A stretch of 64,000 nt of DNA from assembly GCA_014584395.1 (NCBI GenBank), contig JACTMY010000004.1, positions 124,001 through 188,000 on the forward strand, read 5' to 3'. How positions within the stretch are numbered: position 1 is the stretch's first letter; each line of letters begins with the position of its first letter. Of the stretch, positions 1 to 9,416 are shown piece after piece. Both the position numbers and the translations under genes were made by a program. The stretch is from Planctomycetota bacterium (GTDB taxonomy: Bacteria > Planctomycetota > Planctomycetia > Gemmatales > HRBIN36). The notes beneath the pieces are model-generated. The model did not search any database. It was not told the DNA's origin and saw only the letters and a program-made list of their open reading frames with translations.

Positions 1-2454
1 GCCATCAGCGAAACGGCTGCCGTTCGTGAAACCGCTCGGCGGTATCTTTGGGAACACGCCAAATGGCGGATCGAACGTGCCGCGTCGTTGCCCGAAGGGC
101 AGGGCCTCGAGTTCAAGGACTATTTCAACTTCAGCGATTCCATCCGCCACATCGCCCCGCATCGGGTCTTCACCATCCTTCGCGGAGAAAAATCCGGCGC
201 CTTGACCATCCATTTGGACTTCTCCTGGGAACAACTCGAACCGTTGCTTTTGGAAAAGCTTCATCTGGCCGATCACCCGCATCAAGAGTTGGTGAGCGCG
301 GTGGCCGTGCAAGGTTTGCGCCAGTTCCTGATTCCAAGCCTGGAGAAGGAAATTCGCCGCGATTTGATGGATAAAGCCGAGGAATATGGGTTGCAGGTCT
401 ATGCGCGGAATTTCCGCAGGCTCTTGATGCAGCCTCCCGTCCACAAATCCGTCTTGGCCATTGATCCGGGTTATCGGAATGGCTGTCGCCTGGCAGCCCT
501 GGACGCGGAAGGCCATTTTCTGACCAGCGCCGTGATCTTTCCCATGGCCGTCATAGAGCGAGAAAAGAAAGACGGCAAAAAGGCCAAGGGCAATGCCCCG
601 CTGGCCGCCGGAGCAGCGAGCGCGGCGGCGACGGCTACGCCTGCCGCACAAGAGTCGGCTGCTTCGGCAACGGCGTCGCCCTCGCCTTTGGATGGAGTGA
701 AGCCATCGGCTGATGCACAGCCGGCTTCGACAGAAACCCCAGCGGCAGAGGAAGCCGGCGCCTTGCCCGCGATGGAAGCAGTCGTCCCCGAAGGACCGCA
801 ACCGGAGAAAACCGAAGCGGCCGCGCCAGCCCCGCCGAGCGGCTCGCCCTCCAGTCCGCCGCCTCCCGCGGGGCCAACGCCGGAGGAACAGCGTGCGGAA
901 GCCAAGCGCGTCATTGTCGAAATGGTTCGCAAACATCAACTGCAAGTGGCGGCTATTGGCAGCGGCATGGGCAGTCGGGACGTCGAGGAATTGCTCAGCG
1001 AATTGATCGCCAATGAGTTGCCCGACTTTGAATACCACGTGGTCATGGAGGCTGGGGCCAACGCTTACGCCCTGGGCAGCGTGGGCCGCGAGGAATTTCC
1101 ACATCAGGAGGTGGCCGTCCGCGCCGCCATCACGATCGGCCGCCGCTTGCAGGATCCGCTGCGTGAATTCGCCAAGCTCGATCCCGTTCACGTCAGCACG
1201 GGCTTGGCCCATTATGACTTGGCGGAAAAGCGGCTCAAGGAAGCCTTAACGGCCGTGCTCGAATCCTGCATCAATCACGTTGGTGTCCATCTCAACCGCG
1301 CCACGGTGCATGAATTGAAATACGTCGCGGGGCTGAATCCGATCCTGGCCCAAGCAATCGTGCATCATCGCCAGCAGCAAGGTCCGTTTCTGAGCCGGGA
1401 AGGGCTGAAGCAAGTTCCTGGAATGAACGACCTGGCCTATCGCCAGGCCGCGGCTTTCGTGCGCGTGCCAGATGCGGAAAACATCCTGGATCGCACTTGG
1501 GTGCATCCCGAACAGGCCGAGATCGTGCACCATTTGCTGGCGGAGCTTGGAGCGAGTCTCGAAGCCTTGACTCAAGAGGATCAGCTCGAGCGCTTAAGGC
1601 AGAAGTTCGCGGAATTAAATCTCGATGAATATGCGCGCAAATACCAGCTTAGCGCCGTGCAGTTCGATGACCTTTTGCATGCCCTGGCTCGGCCCGGCAA
1701 GGATCCGCGCATGGATCAACCAGCGCCGCTCATGAAAAAGAAGCTACTCAAGCTGGAAGACATGTATCCGGGCATGGAGCTCAAGGGCACCGTGCTCAAC
1801 GTCGTGGATTTTGGGGCTTTCGTCGACGTTGGCCTCAAAGACAGCGGTCTCGTACACATCAGCCAACTTGCCAACAAGTACATCAAGAGTCCTTACGACC
1901 ATGTTTCGGTGGGCGACGTGGCGACTGTATGGGTCATGAACGTGGACATGGATCGCAAACGCGTGTCGCTGACGATGATTCCGCCCGGCACGGATCGCAA
2001 ACCCGCCGAGCGCAAGCCCGCGCCGGCTCAACGCGAGCGGCGGGAAGCCCCCTCGGATCGGGGCCAGCGTCCGCCCAAGCCGCGCTATCCCGCACAAGTG
2101 GCTTCGCCTGGCAAGCCCTCAGCGGCCAACCAATTGCCGCCTCCGCCTCCACGGTCGGGCGGCAGGCCGCCCAGCGAATCGGGGTCGCGTGCACCGGTCC
2201 GATACACGCAGCCGCCGCGCAAGCCCAAACCGCCGCCGAAGTTGTCCGAGGAAGCCTTGAAGGGCAGCACGCCTCTTCGAACCTTCTCGGAGTTGAAAGC
2301 CCTTTATGAGGCCAAGAAGCCGGGGTCCGAACCGGCTTCGCCTCCGGCGCCGACCGATCAGATGGAAGCGCCCGCACTACCAACTACGCCTCTGAAGGAC
2401 GAAGACGCCTCGACGGCGACCGTGCCGCCAGCCACTCCCGAAGCAGGGAGCTAA
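1..2454 (+). CDS. tex: Tex-family transcription accessory protein (YqgF-like, HhH and S1 domains), 5' truncated by the window edge; low-complexity insertion in the YqgF region and a Pro-rich C-terminal tail
   Basis: Frame +1 is open from base 1 (AISETAAVRETARRYLWEHAKWRIERAA...). YqgF-like 'VLAIDPGYRNGCRLAALD', HhH-like 'AQAIVHHRQQQGPFLSREGLKQVPGM', S1 'YPGMELKGTVLNVVDFGAFVDVGLKDSGLVHISQL'. Confidence 0.93.
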   Translation, partial: AISETAAVRETARRYLWEHAKWRIERAASLPEGQGLEFKDYFNFSDSIRHIAPHRVFTILRGEKSGALTIHLDFSWEQLEPLLLEKLHLADHPHQELVSAVAVQGLRQFLIPSLEKEIRRDLMDKAEEYGLQVYARNFRRLLMQPPVHKSVLAIDPGYRNGCRLAALDAEGHFLTSAVIFPMAVIEREKKDGKKAKGNAPLAAGAASAAATATPAAQESAASATASPSPLDGVKPSADAQPASTETPAAEEAGALPAMEAVVPEGPQPEKTEAAAPAPPSGSPSSPPPPAGPTPEEQRAEAKRVIVEMVRKHQLQVAAIGSGMGSRDVEELLSELIANELPDFEYHVVMEAGANAYALGSVGREEFPHQEVAVRAAITIGRRLQDPLREFAKLDPVHVSTGLAHYDLAEKRLKEALTAVLESCINHVGVHLNRATVHELKYVAGLNPILAQAIVHHRQQQGPFLSREGLKQVPGMNDLAYRQAAAFVRVPDAENILDRTWVHPEQAEIVHHLLAELGASLEALTQEDQLERLRQKFAELNLDEYARKYQLSAVQFDDLLHALARPGKDPRMDQPAPLMKKKLLKLEDMYPGMELKGTVLNVVDFGAFVDVGLKDSGLVHISQLANKYIKSPYDHVSVGDVATVWVMNVDMDRKRVSLTMIPPGTDRKPAERKPAPAQRERREAPSDRGQRPPKPRYPAQVASPGKPSAANQLPPPPPRSGGRPPSESGSRAPVRYTQPPRKPKPPPKLSEEALKGSTPLRTFSELKALYEAKKPGSEPASPPAPTDQMEAPALPTTPLKDEDASTATVPPATPEAGS

Positions 2455-2507
2455 TCGTTGCCTCGGAAATGGCGGCAACGATCATCATGAAAGGCGGATG
2501 ACTGAAA

Positions 2508-2978
2508 TCACCGCTGGCCGGCCCGCTCTAGTGCGGGGCCGGTCAAGCGGTAGGTGATCCATTCTTCCAGCGGTTCAGCGTCAAAACGGCGATAAAAATC
2601 CAGGGCAGGCTCATTCCACCGCAGCACGGCCCATTCCATGCGGCAGCAGCCCCGGTCATGGGCCAATTTGGCGAGCGCCTGAAACAAAGCCTTGCCGAGC
2701 CCCCGGCCGCGCATGGCAGGCTCCACAAACAAGTCCTCAAGATACAATCCTGGACGCGCTTTGAACGTGGAGTAATTGTGGAAAAACAGGGCGAAGCCGG
2801 CGACGCGACCCTCCACCTCCGCGATCAAGACTTCGGCTCGAGGCTCCTTTCCGAAAAGATGCTCATGCAATCGGGATTCATCCAACGCCAAGGCATCGGT
2901 CAATTTTTCATATTCCGCCAAGGCTCGAATAAGCCGGGCAATATCGGGAATATCCGCGGGAAGGGCCGTTCGGATCAT
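2508..2978 (-). CDS. GNAT-family N-acetyltransferase
   Basis: MIRTALPADIPDIARLIRALAEYEKL... 'LYLEDLFVEPAMRGRGLGKALFQALAKLA' acetyl-CoA binding motif. Confidence 0.92.
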   Translation of the reverse strand: MIRTALPADIPDIARLIRALAEYEKLTDALALDESRLHEHLFGKEPRAEVLIAEVEGRVAGFALFFHNYSTFKARPGLYLEDLFVEPAMRGRGLGKALFQALAKLAHDRGCCRMEWAVLRWNEPALDFYRRFDAEPLEEWITYRLTGPALERAGQR

Positions 2979-3124
2979 GGGGGAATCTCGGCTTTCTGGA
3001 TTGATCCATTCGGAACTCGAGTTATAATAGCAACGCTGCCGGGAAACGAAAGCCTCACCGCGTCCCTTCCAGAGGATGCACGTTTCCCATGAGAGTTTCC
3101 TCCCTCCCTCTAAGGAGCTGATTC

Positions 3125-4474
3125 ATGCTCACCCTCTTCGGTCGTGCCTCCCGTTTATGTGATGGCCTGTCGAGACGAAGTTTTCTCCACATTGGCGGGT
3201 TGGCGTTGGGAGCCAAGATGCTTACCCTCTCCGACGTCCTTCGTGCCGAAGCGTCGACGCCGGCCTCGCCCCAGCGCCGCCATAAGGCGATCATTAATAT
3301 TTTTCTCGGGGGCGGCCCGCCGCATTTGGACATGTGGGATCCCAAGCCTGACGCTCCCAAGGAAATCCGCGGCGAATTCAAAGCTATCAACACCCAGGTG
3401 CCGGGGATACAAGTGACCGAGTGCTTCCCTCGGATCGCCGGTTTGATGAACCATTGTGCGATCATTCGCTCCATCGTCGGCTCTTTTGGCCACCATTGGT
3501 CGTATCAATGCATGACCGGCTGGGATGAACGCTCGCTGGCGCCGATCGGGGGACGACCGAGCATCGGTTCCGCCTTGGCTCGGCTGCAAGGGCCGGTCGA
3601 TGCGTCCGTGCCTCCCTTCGTGGGCCTGGCCGCGCGGACGTCCCATCAACCCTGGTCCGACCCTGGTACGCCGGGCTTCCTGGGCAAGCCGTATGCTGCC
3701 TTCAAGCCCGATGGTCCGGGGCTGGCGAACATGAAGCTGCGCAACGTCACCTTGGAACAGCTCGCAGATCGCAAGCATTTACAGCATCAATTTGATGGAT
3801 TGAAGCAGGAAGCGGATGCCACGGGTTTATTGGCGGGAGCCGATGCCGCATCGGCCCGTGCCTTTGACGTGCTCACTTCCAGCCGCCTGGTGGACGCCCT
3901 CGATCTCAGCAAGGAAGACCCCCGAGTTCGTGAACGGTATGGCGATGGCAAGCCCTACAAGTATCAATACGACGGCGCCCCCACGGCCAACGAGCAGTTG
4001 TTAATGGCGCGAAGGTTGATCGAGGCGGGCGTGCGGTGCGTGACGCTGTCTTATGGGCGCTGGGACAGCCACGGCGCCAATTTCGACCTGGTTCGCGACC
4101 ATGGCGGCAAGCTGGATCAATGCCTTAGCGCTCTCATCGAGGATCTGCACGTTCGCGGCATGCTCGATGACGTCTGCATCATCGCCTGGGGCGAATTCGG
4201 CCGGACGCCGCGCGTCAACAAGGATGCGGGCCGCGATCATTGGCCGCAAGTCAACAGCGCGATTCTTGCCGGGGGCGGCCTCCGAACCGGGCAAGTCATT
4301 GGGGCCACGAATCGGTTGGGGGAATACGCCAAAGAGAGGCCGGTTCACTTCCAGGAAGTCGTGGCCACGCTGTATCACGCTTTGGGCGTGGATACCACAC
4401 AGACCACTCTCACCGATCCCACGGGGCGTCCGCAATATTTGGTCGATGAAAAACCGATGCGGGAATTGGTCTAG
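3125..4474 (+). CDS. DUF1501 domain-containing protein with a twin-arginine N-terminus
   Basis: 'LSRRSFLHIGGLALGA' Tat-like motif; 'IINIFLGGGPPHLDMWDPKPDAP', 'IIAWGEFGRTPRVN...GRDHWP' typical of DUF1501. Confidence 0.93.
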   Translation: MLTLFGRASRLCDGLSRRSFLHIGGLALGAKMLTLSDVLRAEASTPASPQRRHKAIINIFLGGGPPHLDMWDPKPDAPKEIRGEFKAINTQVPGIQVTECFPRIAGLMNHCAIIRSIVGSFGHHWSYQCMTGWDERSLAPIGGRPSIGSALARLQGPVDASVPPFVGLAARTSHQPWSDPGTPGFLGKPYAAFKPDGPGLANMKLRNVTLEQLADRKHLQHQFDGLKQEADATGLLAGADAASARAFDVLTSSRLVDALDLSKEDPRVRERYGDGKPYKYQYDGAPTANEQLLMARRLIEAGVRCVTLSYGRWDSHGANFDLVRDHGGKLDQCLSALIEDLHVRGMLDDVCIIAWGEFGRTPRVNKDAGRDHWPQVNSAILAGGGLRTGQVIGATNRLGEYAKERPVHFQEVVATLYHALGVDTTQTTLTDPTGRPQYLVDEKPMRELV

Positions 4475-4500
4475 TTCGTAAGCAGATCATCGTTAACTAG

Positions 4501-4539
4501 ACAGTCCGGGTGCGCAGCGCCGCCCGGGCTGTGGCTTTT
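4501..4539. terminator. Rho-independent-type hairpin between convergent genes
   Basis: acagtccggg-(12 nt)-cccgggctgt, 10-bp stem with one G-U pair, followed by ggctttt. Confidence 0.6.
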
Positions 4540-4544
4540 CCCTG

Positions 4545-5117
4545 CTATGGCTCCACGGCTTTCTGGAATGCGGCCAAGACGCGCGGCCAGGCGGCCCCCA
4601 AGTAGACGCGCGTGCCCTTCCATTCCTCAAGATCATCGGGCGCTTCCGCTGCCCGTTCGGCAAAGCCTCGCTGCGTCAGCCGGAGGCGCGTTTTGCCGCC
4701 TGGAAGGGCCTCGAAGCGCAACACGACAAAGGTCGTCTTGGCGCGGGCCTTCGGATACTTGGGCGGGGCGTTCCACTCGAACGCCAACATTTCTTGTGGC
4801 AGATATGCCAACACTTTTAAGCCTTCGGCGCCTCTTTGTCCCGCTGGGGCATCGGGGGCGAACCAGACTTCCAAACGGCCTTCGGGCTTCAGTTCGATGA
4901 CGGCCTTCGAGGCCAAGAAAGACTGTAATCCCTCGTTGGTGGTCCACAACTTCCAGGCGCGGTCGAGCGGCGCCTGCACTTCCACGCTCAGGTCGATGGG
5001 CTTTAAAGCTTCATCGTCGGCATGGCACGGGTGGGCCATGGAGATCAGTGATATCCCAACCAGTGCAGCTATTCTTATCCGCATGATCATGGTTCCTTTG
5101 ATGGTCGAAGCAGTCAT
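4545..5117 (-). CDS. SRPBCC (AHSA1/START-like) domain protein with N-terminal signal peptide
   Basis: Signal-like 'MRIRIAALVGISLISMAHPCHA', then 'IDLSVEVQAPLDRAWKLWTTNEGLQSFLA'. Confidence 0.82.
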   Translation of the reverse strand: MTASTIKGTMIMRIRIAALVGISLISMAHPCHADDEALKPIDLSVEVQAPLDRAWKLWTTNEGLQSFLASKAVIELKPEGRLEVWFAPDAPAGQRGAEGLKVLAYLPQEMLAFEWNAPPKYPKARAKTTFVVLRFEALPGGKTRLRLTQRGFAERAAEAPDDLEEWKGTRVYLGAAWPRVLAAFQKAVEP

Positions 5118-5119
5118 GT

Positions 5120-5689
5120 TTACGAAGCTTCATACGCTTGTTTGAGCCAGCCCACCAACACATCGTCGACGTCCGCTGCCTTTTCCACGCGCACACGGTG
5201 GGACACCATGGCGTTGAAACTCCCCGAAGCCTCCAAACGAGCCGTTGGCTTGACGCCCTTGAGTTGAATGCCCACGTCCAGCCGCGTGGCGGTTGAGGGC
5301 TGGATGAGAGCAAACTGCTTGTTGCGCCGCAAGCTGACATAGGTCTTCTTGGGAGCGATTTCGACGTCGCCGCCAAATAGCTGAACGCGCTTGATCAAGG
5401 CATCATACCAGGGTTTCAGCGCCGCCTTGGCTCCCGCATATTGGCCAGCCACCAAGTCCTCGCCTGCATCCATGGCATGCGATGAGGAAGATGGCAGCGC
5501 CTCATGAGCCGCCAGATTGGCATAGCCATGCCCCATGCCAAATTCCGACTTCAACCATTTGACCATCTCCCCGTGCTTCATGGGCAGCTTGGCTTGCACC
5601 AGTTTGAGCCATTCGGGGAGTGCTTTCCCGGTTTTTTCCTTGAAGTTGGCGATCATCGTCGCCAGGGAGGCATCAGGCGAAGCGGGCAT
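5120..5689 (-). CDS. DUF4287/DUF5655-type domain protein
   Basis: 'MIANFKEKTGKALPEWLKLVQAKLPMKHGEMVKWLKSEFGMGHGYANLAAH' plus C-terminal 'VEIAPKKTYVSLRRNKQFALIQPSTATRLDVGIQLKG'. Confidence 0.8.
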   Translation of the reverse strand: MPASPDASLATMIANFKEKTGKALPEWLKLVQAKLPMKHGEMVKWLKSEFGMGHGYANLAAHEALPSSSSHAMDAGEDLVAGQYAGAKAALKPWYDALIKRVQLFGGDVEIAPKKTYVSLRRNKQFALIQPSTATRLDVGIQLKGVKPTARLEASGSFNAMVSHRVRVEKAADVDDVLVGWLKQAYEAS

Positions 5690-5704
5690 TTCGAACTCCT
5701 TCGT

Positions 5705-6235
5705 TTAACGATCAGGGTTTTCCAGTGGCCAGTATTCGACGCGGGTTTTCTTCGGCGACATGAGGGGTTCGAACCACCCCAGCATGCGATACAGAACGCG
5801 AACGCCGAAGCTCGGCCGTCCCGTTTCCACCACGGATTTCAGCGTGCCGATGATCCATGTTCCACCTTGCTGCATTTGCTTGGTTGTCTTCGTTCCCTTG
5901 GTCATTTGATCCAGGATCATGGTGAACTCCACGCCATTGGTCACCGGTTTCAGTTCATAAGTCACCACGCAAGGGGGATCATCATGCTGAGTAAAGCGAA
6001 AGGTATGGGAGTAGCGATGCGGCGGATCGAATTCGAGCACTTCGCCGACGGCGCCAACGAAACGATTGCTTTTGGTGCGCATCTGTATGGATTGCCCCGG
6101 CTTCAGACCTGGCGTGTGCAACTGCATGTTGAAGAAACAAGCCTGCGGCTCGTCCGTTTTCGTGATCTCGCGCCAGACTTGCTCGATCGAACCGCGAATA
6201 AAAATCTTGAATACCGATCGTTCTGTTTCAGCCAT
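5705..6235 (-). CDS. SRPBCC (AHSA1-like) domain protein
   Basis: 'VFKIFIRGSIEQVWREITKTDEPQACFFNMQLHTPGLKPGQSIQMRT'; 8-nt overlap with the ArsR-like gene. Confidence 0.85.
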   Translation of the reverse strand: MAETERSVFKIFIRGSIEQVWREITKTDEPQACFFNMQLHTPGLKPGQSIQMRTKSNRFVGAVGEVLEFDPPHRYSHTFRFTQHDDPPCVVTYELKPVTNGVEFTMILDQMTKGTKTTKQMQQGGTWIIGTLKSVVETGRPSFGVRVLYRMLGWFEPLMSPKKTRVEYWPLENPDR

Positions 6236-6584
6236 GTTTCTGCTTTCTCTTGGATGGCGTGGAGGTCGTTTCCACCTGGTATTTGAGCCGCGTCAGCTTG
6301 CCCGCCCAGAGGCTGCTGAAGTCGGTGGTCCAGCGTTCGTGAATCAATTGCAACGGCACGACATTGAGATACAGCCTTCGCTGCCGGCCCTGTTTTTCCG
6401 AATGAAGCAACTGCGCCCGCTCCAGGACCCGGAGATGCTTGAGCAAGGCGATTCGGCTAAATGGAAACTGATCCTCCAAATCGCGCGGGCAGCACCCCGG
6501 ATGCGCCCGTACCAGATCCAGCATCCGACGGCGATCGCGATGGCCCAGGGCCAGGAAGACAGCATCCATATCGTCGGGCAGCAT
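6228..6584 (-). CDS. ArsR-family winged-helix transcriptional regulator
   Basis: 'VFLALGHRDRRRMLDLVRAHPGCCPRDLEDQFPFSRIALLKHLRVLERAQLLHSEKQGRQRRLYLN'. Confidence 0.88.
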   Translation of the reverse strand: MLPDDMDAVFLALGHRDRRRMLDLVRAHPGCCPRDLEDQFPFSRIALLKHLRVLERAQLLHSEKQGRQRRLYLNVVPLQLIHERWTTDFSSLWAGKLTRLKYQVETTSTPSKRKQKHG

Positions 6585-6688
6585 AAGTAACTAAAAGGTT
6601 ACCTATTTAAGGCACGTTGTCAATTGAAAAAAGAAAGGAAGACTGAATTCGTGACGAATGGACCGGGAGGGGATCGCTCAGGCCGCGG

Positions 6689-7519
6689 CTAGGGCTGCTT
6701 GAACGCGGCCAGGCTGAAACAACCCAGGAAGATCACCAAGAGGGCGGCCCAAGCCACGCGCCGCCGCCAGGATTGGCCAAAGTCGCGTTCGAGTTGCGGC
6801 GGGTTAAAGGCCAAGAGCCAACGAGCGATGAGGAAGACTAGTAAGCCCACGAGGGCCACGCAGGACATGAGTTTCCAAGGCATGAGCGGACGCGCTGCAT
6901 CGGGGGAGCCAAAATCCAACCAGACCCACCCGCCTTGCGGCACGCTGATCATGATTGCGAGCACGGGAAGAAGGGACAGCATGATCACCGCCGATAAATC
7001 CATCCACCACTCGATGGACCAGGTCATCATCTCCCTGAAACCAGGCCTGAGTCGGCCAAGGGCCTCCTTGGCGGCTGAACCCAACTGCGGATGGTTTTGC
7101 AAGGCGTTGAGCAGCGGCCAGGCGGCGCCGGCGTCGCTGCCCATTTGCCCCAAGAGTTGGATGAGCGTGAGCCGATAGGCCGCGTCCTCGGGCAGAGTGG
7201 TTCGCAATGAAATGAGCATGCCCGGCACCGCCCGGCTGCGCCAGACGAGGAGAACTTGCTTGGCCGCTTGCTGCGCATCGGGATCGGGATCCTTGAGCGC
7301 GCTCAGGACCGTGTCGAACACCTCATGTTCAGATGGCATGGCCATTTGGCCAAGCATGCGAATCACATAGGCGCGAGTCTGGCCCGAGGGGTGCTGCGCG
7401 GCCCATTGACACAATTGGGCCAAGATCTCCGCCGGCGAGGCAGCGGGGTTCAATTCCAGGGGCGACGCTTCCGAGCAAGCGGGAGCTTCTTGCAGCAAGC
7501 GAAGCGTCTCAAGCTGCAT
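6689..7519 (-). CDS. HEAT-repeat-like protein with C-terminal transmembrane helices
   Basis: Helical repeats 'YVIRMLGQMAMPSEHEVFDTVLSALKDPDPDAQQAAKQVLLVW', then hydrophobic segments 'AVIMLSLLPVLAIMISV' and 'VALVGLLVFLIARWLLAF'. Confidence 0.7.
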   Translation of the reverse strand: MQLETLRLLQEAPACSEASPLELNPAASPAEILAQLCQWAAQHPSGQTRAYVIRMLGQMAMPSEHEVFDTVLSALKDPDPDAQQAAKQVLLVWRSRAVPGMLISLRTTLPEDAAYRLTLIQLLGQMGSDAGAAWPLLNALQNHPQLGSAAKEALGRLRPGFREMMTWSIEWWMDLSAVIMLSLLPVLAIMISVPQGGWVWLDFGSPDAARPLMPWKLMSCVALVGLLVFLIARWLLAFNPPQLERDFGQSWRRRVAWAALLVIFLGCFSLAAFKQP

Positions 7520-7667
7520 GCGTGGAACTCCTCAAGATCAACGAAGCGTCAGGGCGAGGTCGATACGGTGCCCCGCGGGGCAAGGCCGAACGGTCCGCTG
7601 CCAAGTCTCCCTTCAACCGCTGACGAAACAAAGTCGCAACGGAAAAAGGCTTCCCGTCGCAATAACA

Positions 7668-9308
7668 TCACTCTTTGGTGGCTTTCCACGTCCACTTGTG
7701 ATTCTTGATATTGCTAGCGGTGCCTTCGATGGTGTTGCCCATCAAGGTGCCGCGATATTCCGAAAAGCGGTTGTTCATCTCCATGTAAATCTGGTTGCCG
7801 GTCTGTTTCCACGTGGCCGTGGTGGAGGTTTTACCGGTGGTGATGGATGTAAATTCCAAGGTGCCGTCCGGTCGGAAATGGAAAGTGTATTCATCGCCAT
7901 CGGAGTCGCGGCTCTTCCATTTGGTTCCCGCAAGGCTGGCGGCCTTGGCATCGACGCGCTTGAGTTTCCAAGTCCAGGATTTGTTGTTGCGGTTCGTGGC
8001 CGAGCCTTCCATGGTGTCCGCAGTTATAGTGCCGCGGTATTCGGAGAATTGGTTGTTGATCTCAATGTAAATGTCCGAGCCGGTCAGCTTCCAGGTCGCG
8101 TTTTTATTGCGGACTTCGCGGTCTTGTTTGGCATCATAGCGCGTGACCTCCAAGCTGCCGTCGGCGAAGAATTGGAAGGAAAACTCGTCGCCATCCGAGT
8201 CCTCTCCTTTCCAGGTGCTGCCGGCCAAGGAGGGGGCCGGAACGGACTCTTCCTTGAAGATCGAGGGGCCCGCGGTTTTCCGCAATTTCCACGTCCACTT
8301 CAAGCCGCGCACGTTGGAAGCGCTGCCTTCCATTTGTTCGCCGCTGATTTTGCCGACGTAGGTGGAGAAGCGGTTGCCAATCTCGACCGTGACCGTGTCG
8401 CCCTTGATCGTGAACGTGCCCGTCTTGGTTTCCTTGTTAGGTCTCAGGGCATCCACCTTGCCGTCGTCCCCGAAGCGGAAGCTGAATTCTTCGCCATCGG
8501 AATCGCTGCCGGACCAGGTGGTGCCGGCGAGATGAATCGTGCGGGATGGCTGTGTGATCGGCGTCTTTGGGCCATCGCTCGTCTTGGGTTTGTCGGCGGG
8601 TGTGGTTTTGAACTGAAAAGCGTCCGGTTTTTGCGTCAGCTTCCAGGTCCATTTCAAGTTGTTCTTGTTCGATGCGGAACCCTCCATGACCAGTCCCTTG
8701 ATGGTACCCTTGTATTCGGAGAACTGGTTATTGATTTCGACGTAGATTTCTTCATCCTCTTGGTTCCAGGTGCCCACCTTGGCAGCGGAGTTGGGTCGAA
8801 TCAGCTCGACGACGCGGCGCACGCCATCATCCGCGGGTTCCAGCTTGAAACGGAACGCGAAAGCATCGCCATCCGAATCGGTCCCCTCCCATAGGGTGTT
8901 GCTCAAATTGGGGATCGGACCGACGTCCTCCAGCACCCCGGACTTTTTCACGCTCCATGTCCAGGTTAATTGATTCACATTTTTAGCGTTGCCCTTGATC
9001 TCCGTGCCGTCCAGGACGCCTTCATAGATGGCGTATCCCAGGTTGGTTTGATAGTAGACTTTATTCCCTTCCTGCAGCCAGGTGGCGTTGCGAAAGGTGC
9101 CGGTGGGAGTGGTGTAGCTCAGGATCCCGCCCTTGATGAAGCGCAGGGTCAGTTCACGCTCGCCATCGGTTCCTTGCCAAATGGTTCCTTCGACTTTTTC
9201 CGCCATCGAGCCCAGCGCGGCGCGCCCCGTTGCGTGGCCGATGGGCGCTAAGACCAGAAGCGACAATCCAAGCCCAAGCCATCCAAACCCGAAACGCATG
9301 GTCTTCAT
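7668..9308 (-). CDS. Exported protein made of five tandem ~85-aa repeats with a DSDGD-type motif
   Basis: ATG at 9308 with signal-like 'MKTMRFGFGWLGLGLSLLVLAPIGHA'. Repeats 'LAGTTWSGSDSDGEEFSFRF...NRFSTYVGKISGEQMEGSASNVRGLKWTWKL' occur five times. The ORF extension to 9830 is not supported. Confidence 0.85.
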   Translation of the reverse strand: MKTMRFGFGWLGLGLSLLVLAPIGHATGRAALGSMAEKVEGTIWQGTDGERELTLRFIKGGILSYTTPTGTFRNATWLQEGNKVYYQTNLGYAIYEGVLDGTEIKGNAKNVNQLTWTWSVKKSGVLEDVGPIPNLSNTLWEGTDSDGDAFAFRFKLEPADDGVRRVVELIRPNSAAKVGTWNQEDEEIYVEINNQFSEYKGTIKGLVMEGSASNKNNLKWTWKLTQKPDAFQFKTTPADKPKTSDGPKTPITQPSRTIHLAGTTWSGSDSDGEEFSFRFGDDGKVDALRPNKETKTGTFTIKGDTVTVEIGNRFSTYVGKISGEQMEGSASNVRGLKWTWKLRKTAGPSIFKEESVPAPSLAGSTWKGEDSDGDEFSFQFFADGSLEVTRYDAKQDREVRNKNATWKLTGSDIYIEINNQFSEYRGTITADTMEGSATNRNNKSWTWKLKRVDAKAASLAGTKWKSRDSDGDEYTFHFRPDGTLEFTSITTGKTSTTATWKQTGNQIYMEMNNRFSEYRGTLMGNTIEGTASNIKNHKWTWKATKE

Positions 9309-9416
9309 CTCCAAATCAAGATCAGCGAGGGGACTTCGAACCTCCGAATGACTATCTTGAAGAGAAACAGCCCCGGACGCAACGATTTTGTCGCCAACCT
9401 TCGATAGAAAGCCCGC

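Noticed and set aside
7518-8894. 458-aa plus-strand ORF
   Set aside because: Antisense to the five-repeat protein; the sense strand shows clear repeats and a signal peptide, while this frame is low-complexity without recognisable motifs.
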